Translations under genes and position numbers: made by a program
Assembly: GCA_019241805.1 (NCBI GenBank)
Contig: JAFAWL010000186.1
Location: 1-6,379 of the forward strand
Source: Actinomycetota bacterium
Lineage (GTDB): Bacteria; Actinomycetota; Actinomycetes; Mycobacteriales; Jatrophihabitantaceae
Reading direction: 5' to 3'
Length of the DNA: 6,379 bases
Notes under the pieces: model-generated
What the model was told of the DNA's origin: nothing
Database searches by the model: none
Seen by the model: the letters and a program-made list of their open reading frames with translations, nothing else
Shown here: one piece after another, positions 1 through 5,221 of the stretch
How positions within the stretch are numbered: position 1 is the stretch's first letter
Layout: each line of letters begins with the position of its first letter

Positions 1-1
1 A

Positions 2-277
2 ATCGGCGACGCCTCCGGCGGCAAGCGGATCGATTTGGAGTCGGGCAAGGTGCGCATCGCCCGGTCCGAGCCCGCGGAAACGGACGACGCCGATCAGGCC
101 GACACGGACGCCGAAGTTCAGCCGGCGGAGGAGAAGACGCGCACGGCGGCCCAACAGCGCAGCGCCGCGCGCCGCAGAGCGATCCGTAAGCAGGCGGCTG
201 CCGACCGACAGGCCAAAGCCGGCGGCAAGCAGGCAGCCGGTGCTACTGACGAGGCGACGGACACGTCTGAATCCTGA
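2..277 (+). CDS. 3' end of an unidentified protein with a charged, Ala-rich tail
   Basis: The frame is open from the left edge to a TGA at 275-277 and gives 91 residues. A TTG at 35 could serve as a start, but the frame stays open upstream with normal codon use, so a 5'-truncated gene is more likely. About 22 residues of ordinary composition (beginning IGDASGGKRIDLESGK) are followed by an acidic Asp/Glu/Ala stretch. A basic Arg/Lys/Gln/Ala stretch comes next (around RSAARRRAIRKQAAADRQAK), then a short Ala/Thr/Glu/Ser end. This looks like a disordered C-terminal tail of a larger protein, possibly binding nucleic acid or a partner. No domain or catalytic motif is visible and I do not recognise the family. 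The stop lies 16 nt before the first hairpin of the downstream array, which may therefore act as its terminator. Confidence 0.6.
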   Translation: MGDASGGKRIDLESGKVRIARSEPAETDDADQADTDAEVQPAEEKTRTAAQQRSAARRRAIRKQAAADRQAKAGGKQAAGATDEATDTSES

Positions 278-293
278 CCCGGAAAATGGTGAA

Positions 294-322
294 GCCCCGG
301 TAGGCGGGGGTTCTACCGGGGC
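294..322. terminator. Hairpin 1, candidate bidirectional terminator
   Basis: A perfect 10-bp GC-rich stem (294-303 GCCCCGGTAG with 313-322 CTACCGGGGC) encloses the 9-nt loop GCGGGGGTT. It begins 17 nt after the stop codon at 275-277. No T-run follows on the plus strand, which is common for actinobacterial terminators. On the minus strand the stem is followed by TTCACCATTTTCC, a modest U-rich tail, so it could also end a leftward transcript. Confidence 0.55.
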
Positions 323-340
323 CTCACGCTCCGCGAAACC

Positions 341-365
341 TCCGGCGGGCGGGGGTTCCGCCGGA
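341..365. repeat. Hairpin 2 of the GCGGGGGTT array
   Basis: An 8-bp perfect stem, TCCGGCGG (341-348) with CCGCCGGA (358-365), encloses GCGGGGGTT. It is preceded by GAAACC and followed by AGCCTCAC, matching the flanks of hairpin 1. Confidence 0.75.
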
Positions 366-397
366 AGCCTCACAGACGTCACGAAGAGTGATGAAAT

Positions 398-420
398 CCG
401 GCGGGCGGGGGTTCCGTCGG
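398..420. repeat. Hairpin 3 of the GCGGGGGTT array
   Basis: A 7-bp stem, CCGGCGG (398-404) with CCGTCGG (414-420), contains one G-U wobble (G401 with T417) around the same loop. As RNA the G-U pair is tolerated on the plus strand but becomes a C-A mismatch on the minus strand, slightly favouring the plus strand as the structured RNA. GAAAT precedes it; the right arm runs into GCCTCC. Confidence 0.7.
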
Positions 421-448
421 CCTCCATCGACAACGTGCACTTCACACT

Positions 449-476
449 CGCGACCAGGCGGGGGTTCTGATCCGCG
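449..476. repeat. Hairpin 4 of the GCGGGGGTT array (imperfect)
   Basis: An outer CGCG/CGCG helix (449-452 with 473-476) and an inner ACCAG/CTGAT helix (453-457 with 467-471) close on the same 9-nt loop. There is one C-A opposition (454/470) and one bulged C (472). It is the weakest of the four and lacks the flanking GAAA and GCCTC tags, so it may be a decayed copy or the array's boundary unit. Confidence 0.55.
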
Positions 477-786
477 TGAATCTGAAGTTAAGCCGTTCTG
501 CTCTTCGCTGTGCAGGAGCAACAATGTCGTATGGCGCTCGTTAAGTCAAGTCGTGGAGCGCTAAATTTTTGTGAGTCAGGCTTCATCCATATAAGTCCGA
601 TTCCTTGGTGTCTGCTGTTACTGCAGAGGAACAACCGAACTTTTGTTGTGCGGTGAGTCTCAGGGATCTGTCCGATTTGGTTCGACGAGCGAGTTTTCGC
701 TGCGGAAGCAGTTGCATGCGCACCGTGCCAGCTGGACTCTGATCGTGGACTTGAGACTCATGCTGTCGCTCTGTAGTCGGGCAAGG
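477..786. other. AT-richer intergenic stretch without a convincing gene
   Basis: This 310-base stretch is clearly less GC-rich than the surrounding genes, with runs such as CTAAATTTTTGTG and CCATATAAG. I found no credible protein frame, tRNA or rRNA. It holds a weak plus-strand -10-like TATAAG (590-595) and two copies of the palindrome TGAG-N-CTCA (654-662 and 752-760), which also form a 9-bp inverted repeat. It is the 3' flank of the minus-strand gene ending at 787. It may be an old insertion remnant, a UTR or a regulatory region. Confidence 0.5.
521..549 (-). promoter_or_regulatory. Weak candidate promoter reading leftward into the hairpin array
   Basis: On the minus strand TTGACT (549-544) matches the -35 consensus at five of six bases. 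A 17-nt spacer later lies CATTGT (526-521), which matches the -10 consensus TATAAT at only three of six. Transcription from about 514 would cover all four hairpins and could end after hairpin 1 near 280, giving an RNA of roughly 235 nt with four C-rich loops. This is a hypothesis only. Confidence 0.2.
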
Positions 787-1080
787 TCACGTCCGCATAT
801 CGGGCTGCCAGCCTCCGCCGTGCGCCCGCTGGACAAGCTCGGTCAGCAGCGGGCCGACGACCTGCGGAAATCCGGCCATCTGCACGGCGATACTGAACCG
901 GTCGGAGCTGACCGCTTGGACCGAGTCGGCGTCGATGGGGTCGAGTGACATCCGCTCGCTGAGGGTCAGCACCTGGAACGGGATGTTGCGTGCGTTCAAC
1001 AGCGCGCTGACCTGCTGCACCTCGTTCTCGTCCACCGTCTGCAGGAAGATCTGGCCGCTGATCCAGCCGGTCGTGTCCAT
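787..1080 (-). CDS. Small protein of unknown function, 97 residues
   Basis: ATG at 1080-1078 to TGA at 789-787. A possible Shine-Dalgarno GGAG lies at 1094-1091, 10 nt before the start. Composition and codon use look like a real actinobacterial gene. No signal peptide, membrane segment or metal-binding cluster is visible. The pattern suggests strand-helix-strand (about residues 8-15, 18-31, 33-40), then a polar stretch, then strand and helix (about 61-68 and 71-86). That would suit a small ferredoxin-like or ACT-like alpha/beta fold, but this is inference. The C-terminus is Gly-rich and polar (HGGGWQPDMRT). It is divergent from the aminopeptidase gene with 58 bases between the start codons, so the two may share a control region. 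I do not recognise the family and give no function. Confidence 0.7.
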   Translation of the reverse strand: MDTTGWISGQIFLQTVDENEVQQVSALLNARNIPFQVLTLSERMSLDPIDADSVQAVSSDRFSIAVQMAGFPQVVGPLLTELVQRAHGGGWQPDMRT

Positions 1081-1138
1081 GGTTCCGATTCTCCGCTGCC
1101 CGCCCGGGAAACAGTAATTCCGATGAGACAGTGATCAG
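1081..1138. promoter_or_regulatory. Divergent intergenic region, presumed promoters
   Basis: The 58 bases between two divergent start codons must hold most leader and promoter sequence for both genes unless transcripts start inside them. I see a GC-rich CCCGCCCGGG block followed by AACAGTAATTC, where TAATTC is a weak plus-strand -10-like element. No clear -35 or strong operator can be named. The call rests on layout rather than on motifs. Confidence 0.35.
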
Positions 1139-2368
1139 GTGACCGCACCCCCCGATGACCTGCTGCGCTCTTACGCCGAACTGGTCGTACGCGTCGGTGC
1201 CAACCTGCAGGTCGGTCAGGATCTGTACCTGCGCGCGCAGTACGACCACGCCCCGGTCGCCCGCGCGATCGCGGAGGCGGCGTACTCGGCGGGTGCCCGC
1301 CGGGTTGTGCTCGAGTACGACGACCCGCTGGTGCGGCGCTCGATGCTGCTGCATGCCCCGTTCGAGACACTCACCACCGTGCCGGGCTGGCGCACCGAAC
1401 AGCTGCGCGAGATGGAGCGGACTGGGGCCGCGCTCGTGACTCTCACCGGCGCAGGCGATCCTGCGCTGTTCGCGGGGGTGGATCCGCAGCGGCTGGCCGC
1501 GGTGCCGGTGGGGTTCGCCGCCGACACGCGTCGCGTGCTCTTCGGCGGCGCGGTCGCCTGGAACATCGTCGCCGCGCCGAACCCCCAGTGGGCCTCGCAG
1601 GTCTTCGGTGAGCCTGATGTCGCGCGGCTCTGGGAGGCCGTGGCGATCGCGATGCGGCTCGACGAGGACGACGTCGTCGACGCCTGGCAGCAGCATCGGG
1701 ACCGACTCGCGGCGCGGGGCCGTGCCCTCGAAGCGCTCGAACTCGATGCGGTGCGCTACCACGGCGCGGGCACGGACCTGACTGTCGGTCTCCTGCCCGG
1801 CTGCCTGTGGATCAGCGGTGCGCTGCGGACGAGCACCGGCGTGGCTTACATGCCCAACCTGCCGACCGAGGAGGTCTTCACCAGTCCGGATCGGCGGCGA
1901 GCGGACGGTGTGCTCAAAGTGTCACGCCCGCTGGTGATGCCCGGCGCCGGTGCACTTGTCGAAGGCTTGGTCATCACGATGGAAGCGGGCCGGATTGTTG
2001 ACGTCACGGCCGACTCCGGCTTGTCTGCCGTCGAGGCTCAACTGCGCACCGACGACGGCGCCCGCAGCCTGGGCGAGGTCGCTCTGCTCGACCGGCATTC
2101 CCGGATCCGCAAAGCCGGTATCACATTCCACGACACGCTCTACGACGAGAACGCCGGGTGTCACGTTGCCTGGGGCCAGTCGTTCCCGTTCACGCTTGCC
2201 GACGGCCTGCGCAGCGACCCCGGCGAGCTGTACGAGCGCGGTCTCAACCGGTCGGCCGTGCACACCGACGTCGTGGTCGGCGGTCCGGGCGTCGGCGTCG
2301 ACGGCATCACCCGTGACGGCCGGACGGTGCCGATCATCGTCGAAGACGAGTGGGCGCTTCCGGCCTGA
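1139..2368 (+). CDS. M29-family metallo-aminopeptidase (AmpS/AmpT-like)
   Basis: This 409-residue protein matches the usual length of family M29 (thermophilic aminopeptidases AmpS, AmpT, PepS). These are cytosolic dimers with a two-metal centre that remove N-terminal residues from peptides. Family blocks appear in order: the N-terminal region with [33 protein letters not shown] (239-251) with ligand Glu244/245; SLGEVALLD (310-318) with Glu313; [13 protein letters not shown] (334-346) with Glu337 and His342; and HTDVVVGG (375-382) with His375 and Asp377. All expected metal ligands are therefore present and activity is likely. The GTG start fits the beginning of homology; its upstream Shine-Dalgarno is poor. 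The residue seven after the ligand His is Phe349, where, from memory, characterised members have Tyr. It is the first gene of a rightward set, 52 nt before the exporter. Confidence 0.9.
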   Translation: MTAPPDDLLRSYAELVVRVGANLQVGQDLYLRAQYDHAPVARAIAEAAYSAGARRVVLEYDDPLVRRSMLLHAPFETLTTVPGWRTEQLREMERTGAALVTLTGAGDPALFAGVDPQRLAAVPVGFAADTRRVLFGGAVAWNIVAAPNPQWASQVFGEPDVARLWEAVAIAMRLDEDDVVDAWQQHRDRLAARGRALEALELDAVRYHGAGTDLTVGLLPGCLWISGALRTSTGVAYMPNLPTEEVFTSPDRRRADGVLKVSRPLVMPGAGALVEGLVITMEAGRIVDVTADSGLSAVEAQLRTDDGARSLGEVALLDRHSRIRKAGITFHDTLYDENAGCHVAWGQSFPFTLADGLRSDPGELYERGLNRSAVHTDVVVGGPGVGVDGITRDGRTVPIIVEDEWALPA

Positions 2369-2420
2369 GCGCGCCCCGTGTCGCCACCGGCCGGGCTCGG
2401 GCACGGAGTACACAAGAGCC

Positions 2421-4013
2421 ATGCCCGACCCGGCCGCCGCCACCGTCCCATCGGGACCGCGCCCACTGATCCGTGCGGCCGCGCTGTCGATCCTCTGCGC
2501 AGTACTCTTCCTGACCTTCCTCGACACCACTGTCGTCAGTGTGACGCTGGGCGCGCTGCAGAGCGATCTGCACGCCGGGGTGACCTCGCTGCAATGGATC
2601 ATCAACGGATACTCGCTCGCGTTTGCGGCGCTGATGTTGACCGCCGGCACCCTCGCCGATCGGTACGGGCGGCGACTGGTCATGACGATCGGCATCACCG
2701 TCTTTTGCGCGGGTTCCATCGTCGCGGCGCTGGCGACGAGTTCGGCCGTTCTCGTCACCGGTCGCATCGTCATGGGGGTCGGAGCCGCTGCATCCGAGCC
2801 CGGCACGCTGTCGATCCTGCGGCAGCTTTATCCGGACGCCGGACAACGGGCCCGCGCCGTGGGCGTGTGGTCGGCCGTAGCCGGGCTGGCACTGGCCCTC
2901 GGACCAGTGCTCGGGGGCGTGCTGATCGACACCTGGTCGTGGCGGGCTGTGTTCTGGTTCAACGCGATCGCGACGGTCGCACTGTTGCTCGCCGTGATGC
3001 GCTTCGTTCCCGAAAGCGCGGATCCGCAGCCCGGACGGATCGATCTGGCCGGGTTCATCCTCGGTGCCGGCGCCGTCGGTTGCGGTACCTACGCGGTGAT
3101 CGCCGGCGAGACCGTGGGCTACGGACGTGGTTGGGTCGTCGCGCTCTTCGCCCTCAGCGTGGTCGCGCTCGTCGTGTTCGTGGTCGTCGAAGGGCGAGTG
3201 GCCGCGCCGATGCTCGACCTGCGCTACCTCAACCGGGCGGTCAACGGTGCCCTGTTCACCGGATTCGGCGTTTTCTTCGGCGTCTTCTCGATCTTCTTTT
3301 TCACTGCGCTCTATTTGGACGAGGTTTCGGCCTACTCCGGCGCGGAGACGGCGAAGATGTTCGCGCCGATGGCGGTTGCGATCGCGTTGGGGTCGGTTGC
3401 CGGCGGCTGGTGGGTCCCCCGGCGTGGGCCACGCGATCCGACCGTCGTGGGGTGCCTCCTCGCGGCCGGCGGGATCCTGCTCACTGCCCACCTGATCCAG
3501 CCGTTGCCCCGTTACGGACCGCTCGCCCTGGCGCTGGCCCTCGCCGGTCTCGGATTCGGGTTGGCCATCGTGCCCGTGGCAACATCCGTGCTCTCGTCGG
3601 TCCCCTCGCAACGGTCGGGAATGGCCGCATCGGCGACAAATACCAGCCGGCAGCTCGGGGCGGTCGCCGGCGTCGCGGTCCTCGGCGCGTTGGTCAACAC
3701 GCACCTGACCACCGACCTGCGGCAGCAGATGCGATCGCTCGGTGTGCCCTCGAGCTTTCAGTCGGTCGTGATGGATGCTGTCACGCAGGGCCGGACGCCG
3801 ACCGGCGGAAGTGCGGCGGCGATTGCACAGTACGGCGATGTCGTCGAGCAGGTTTTCGCGCTGGCCTACGACGCCTTTCGCTCCGGCCTCGTCACCTGCC
3901 TGATCCTTTCCGCCGGTCTCATTCTCGCCACGGCCGTGGTGTCGTGGTTCACCGCTCCAGCGGTTGGTGAGAGCGCGCAACAGCCGGAATCGGTGCCTCG
4001 CGGGCAGCGGTAG
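2421..4013 (+). CDS. DHA2-type (14-helix) MFS exporter
   Basis: This 530-residue inner-membrane protein is a proton-driven antiporter of the EmrB/QacA (DHA2) type, which usually exports drugs or small metabolites. Visible signatures are LDTTVVSVTLGAL in helix 1 with the membrane Asp35, LQWIINGYSL (58-66) in helix 2, motif A GTLADRYGRR (76-85) in the helix 2-3 loop, and the antiporter motif C AGLALALGPVLGG (154-166) in helix 5. Hydrophobic segments continue to about residue 512, consistent with 14 helices. A large loop at about 427-475 precedes the last helix, as in this family. The ATG at 2421 sits just before the first conserved segment, with AGAG/GGAG as weak ribosome binding sites. The substrate cannot be told. 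The neighbouring peptidase and SDR hint at an amino-acid-derived compound, but that is inference. The next ORF starts 9 nt after its stop. Confidence 0.92.
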   Translation: MPDPAAATVPSGPRPLIRAAALSILCAVLFLTFLDTTVVSVTLGALQSDLHAGVTSLQWIINGYSLAFAALMLTAGTLADRYGRRLVMTIGITVFCAGSIVAALATSSAVLVTGRIVMGVGAAASEPGTLSILRQLYPDAGQRARAVGVWSAVAGLALALGPVLGGVLIDTWSWRAVFWFNAIATVALLLAVMRFVPESADPQPGRIDLAGFILGAGAVGCGTYAVIAGETVGYGRGWVVALFALSVVALVVFVVVEGRVAAPMLDLRYLNRAVNGALFTGFGVFFGVFSIFFFTALYLDEVSAYSGAETAKMFAPMAVAIALGSVAGGWWVPRRGPRDPTVVGCLLAAGGILLTAHLIQPLPRYGPLALALALAGLGFGLAIVPVATSVLSSVPSQRSGMAASATNTSRQLGAVAGVAVLGALVNTHLTTDLRQQMRSLGVPSSFQSVVMDAVTQGRTPTGGSAAAIAQYGDVVEQVFALAYDAFRSGLVTCLILSAGLILATAVVSWFTAPAVGESAQQPESVPRGQR

Positions 4014-4022
4014 GTTCGGCCG

Positions 4023-4427
4023 ATGGGCTGCATCGACCGTGACCGGTTGGCCGCACTGATCCGGCGCGAACGTGAGCGGTATCGCGACTTGCATCCCGGC
4101 TCGTGGTCGGTGCATGAACGCGCGGACCACCTGTTCAGCCGGGTGCCGATGACGTGGATGAACGAATGGGTCGGCAGATCGATCAGCCGGCTCGGGGCGC
4201 GCGCAGAATGTCGATTCACCCGGCCCGCGCCGCGAACCGGGAACGAGTCCGCCGCCGCCGCAGGCGACGAGCTCGACGAGTATCTCCACCTATATCTGGC
4301 CAATGGTGGTGTGCTGATCACGCCGTTTCACAACCTGGCGCTGATGTGCCCGGCCACCTCTCGGGACGATGTGGATCTGCATACGGCTGTGTTCGGGGCG
4401 GCCGCGCGTGAGCTGGTGGGGCCGTGA
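4023..4427 (+). pseudogene. Internally deleted class III PLP aminotransferase (GSA-aminotransferase-like remnant)
   Basis: The 134-residue ORF joins the two ends of a protein that is normally about 430-460 residues. Residues 16-50 (RERERYRDLHPGSW...VPMTWMNEWV) match the N-terminus of the actinobacterial 'aspartate aminotransferase family' related to glutamate-1-semialdehyde aminotransferase. Residues 54-133 (ISRLGARAECRF..., DELDEYLHLYLANGGVLITPFHNLALMCPATSRDDVD) match its C-terminus. About 300 central residues, including the PLP-binding Lys and cofactor-site residues, are missing, so it cannot act as an aminotransferase. The junction lies near 4170-4184, at GGCAGATCGATCAGC, which holds a short GATC direct repeat. 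The deletion is in frame and no stop interrupts the fusion. It starts 9 nt after the exporter gene and its TGA overlaps the next start (GTGA), so coupling to the SDR gene is kept. It could be a translated remnant, a small protein with a new role, or an assembly error. Family identity is from memory of the conserved blocks. Confidence 0.82.
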
Positions 4428-5221
4428 GTGTCGCGGCTTTCGACCTGAGCGGTCGTCGCGCCGTCGTCACGGGTGCCGGCAGCGCGGATGGAATCGGTTT
4501 CGCCTGTGCGCGCCTGCTCGGGCAGCTCGGCGCCGAAGTGGTCGTCGGCGCCACCACGACCCGGGCCGACGATCGCGCCGGAGAACTGCGAGCCGAGGGC
4601 ATCCATGCCACCGCCCTCGTGGGTGACCTCACGGTGCCGAAGACGGTCGCCGAGTTGGCCGGGTTCGCCGCCGACATCCTCGTCAACAACGCCGGCCTGA
4701 TTTCGGTGAGCGAATCCTCGACCCATTCCGGCGGTGTGCTCGACCTGGACTATTCGACGTGGACGAAAAGCCTTCATCGCAACCTCGACACCGCTTTTTT
4801 GGCATCACGCGCGCTGCTGCCGACGATGATCGAGCACGGGTGGGGCCGCATCGTCATGGTCAGCAGCGTCACCGGTCCGGTCATGGCCATGCGCGGTGAG
4901 GCCGCCTACGCCGCGGCTAAGGCGGCCATGGTCGGGCTGGCGCGCAGCATCGCCGTCGATCACGCCCGGCACGGAGTGACGGCCAACGCGGTGTTGCCGG
5001 GCTGGACTGATACGGCCGCACAGTTGCACCACGAGGGCGATCAGGGCCGAACAACGCCGGTCGGTCGCAGCGCCCGACCCGGCGAAGTGGCGAGCGTGGT
5101 GGCGTTTCTGGCCGGTCCGGGTGCGTCCTACGTCACCGGCCAGACGATCGTGGTCGACGGTGGCAACAGCATCGCCGAAGAGCGCATGAGTCAGCCGATG
5201 CCAGCCGGACCTGGCCGCTAG
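4424..5221 (+). CDS. SDR-family NAD(P)-dependent oxidoreductase (FabG-like)
   Basis: This 265-residue classical short-chain dehydrogenase would reduce or oxidise a carbonyl/alcohol in the cytosol using NAD(P). The Rossmann motif TGAGSADGIG (16-25) has a two-residue insertion relative to TGxxxGxG. GDLT (67-70) suits the Asp that contacts the adenine. NNAG is at 88-91, the catalytic Asn120 in RNLDTAF, Ser147/148 in MVSSVTG, and Tyr162 and Lys166 in AYAAAKAA. PGWTDT (192-197) and YVTGQTIVVDGG (236-247) are the usual C-terminal blocks. All four catalytic residues are present, so it should be active. The GTG start at 4424 overlaps the previous stop by four bases and is preceded by a purine-rich GGTGGGG (4415-4421). 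About 11 extra residues (MSQPMPAGPGR) follow the normal family end. The substrate is unknown. Its TAG is interlocked with the stop of the opposite LCP gene. Confidence 0.92.
   Translation: MSVAAFDLSGRRAVVTGAGSADGIGFACARLLGQLGAEVVVGATTTRADDRAGELRAEGIHATALVGDLTVPKTVAELAGFAADILVNNAGLISVSESSTHSGGVLDLDYSTWTKSLHRNLDTAFLASRALLPTMIEHGWGRIVMVSSVTGPVMAMRGEAAYAAAKAAMVGLARSIAVDHARHGVTANAVLPGWTDTAAQLHHEGDQGRTTPVGRSARPGEVASVVAFLAGPGASYVTGQTIVVDGGNSIAEERMSQPMPAGPGR
5218..5221. other. Shared CTAG holding both convergent stop codons
   Basis: The plus-strand SDR gene ends with TAG at 5219-5221 and the minus-strand LCP gene ends with TAG at 5220-5218. The palindrome CTAG thus supplies both stops, and the genes overlap by four bases. 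There is no room for a terminator between them. Confidence 0.95.

Larger units (their letters stand above)
294..476. repeat. Array of four hairpins sharing the loop GCGGGGGTT
   Basis: Four inverted repeats each enclose exactly the same 9-nt loop, GCGGGGGTT, at 304-312, 349-357, 405-413 and 458-466. Loop starts are 45, 56 and 53 nt apart. The stems differ in sequence but stay paired: 10 bp perfect, 8 bp perfect, 7 bp with one G-U, and an imperfect one with a mismatch and a bulge. Shared flanks are GAAG or GAAA just before the first three hairpins and GCCTC(A/C) right after them. Changed stems around a fixed loop point to selection on structure. On the minus strand the loops read AACCCCCGC. Possible roles are tandem terminators of the gene ending at 277, a structured small RNA, a sponge for a C-rich sRNA, or a dispersed palindromic repeat family. 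It is not a CRISPR array: units are mostly self-complementary, the stems vary, and spacing is irregular. The structure is seen; function is inferred. Confidence 0.85.

Noticed and set aside
294..476. CRISPR array
   Set aside because: The only invariant part is the 9-nt loop plus short flanking tags. Stems vary, spacing is irregular (45, 56, 53), units are self-complementary, and there are no cas genes nearby.
324..524. Minus-strand ORF of 66 codons over the hairpin array
   Set aside because: It runs through the inverted repeats, has no family resemblance, and its composition follows the repeat DNA.
590..595. Plus-strand promoter with TATAAG as -10
   Set aside because: The only -35-like elements (TTGTGA at 15-nt spacing, TTTTGT at 17) are poor, and no plus-strand gene follows before the antisense 97-residue gene.
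670..700. tRNA-like GGTTCGA T-loop motif
   Set aside because: No acceptor stem, anticodon arm or D arm could be assembled around it.
643..948. Plus-strand ORF of 101 codons
   Set aside because: Half of it is antisense to the 97-residue minus-strand gene and the rest lies in AT-richer noncoding sequence; no recognisable protein.
758..1762. Long minus-strand ORF of 334 codons
   Set aside because: It is antisense to the clear M29 peptidase and overlaps the small minus-strand gene in another frame; Arg/His/Pro-rich composition is typical of a high-GC shadow frame.
2376..2406. Hairpin CCGTGTC/GGCACGG between peptidase and exporter
   Set aside because: A 7-bp stem with one G-U and a 17-nt loop in very GC-rich DNA is expected by chance; it could shield the exporter's ribosome site but nothing else supports this.
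1950..2420. Extended N-terminus for the exporter from an upstream in-frame start
   Set aside because: It would overlap the peptidase gene by more than 400 bases, and homology to DHA2 transporters begins just after the ATG at 2421.
2334..4289. Minus-strand ORF of 651 codons opposite the exporter
   Set aside because: Charged, low-complexity antisense translation with no domain; the plus strand encodes an unmistakable MFS protein.
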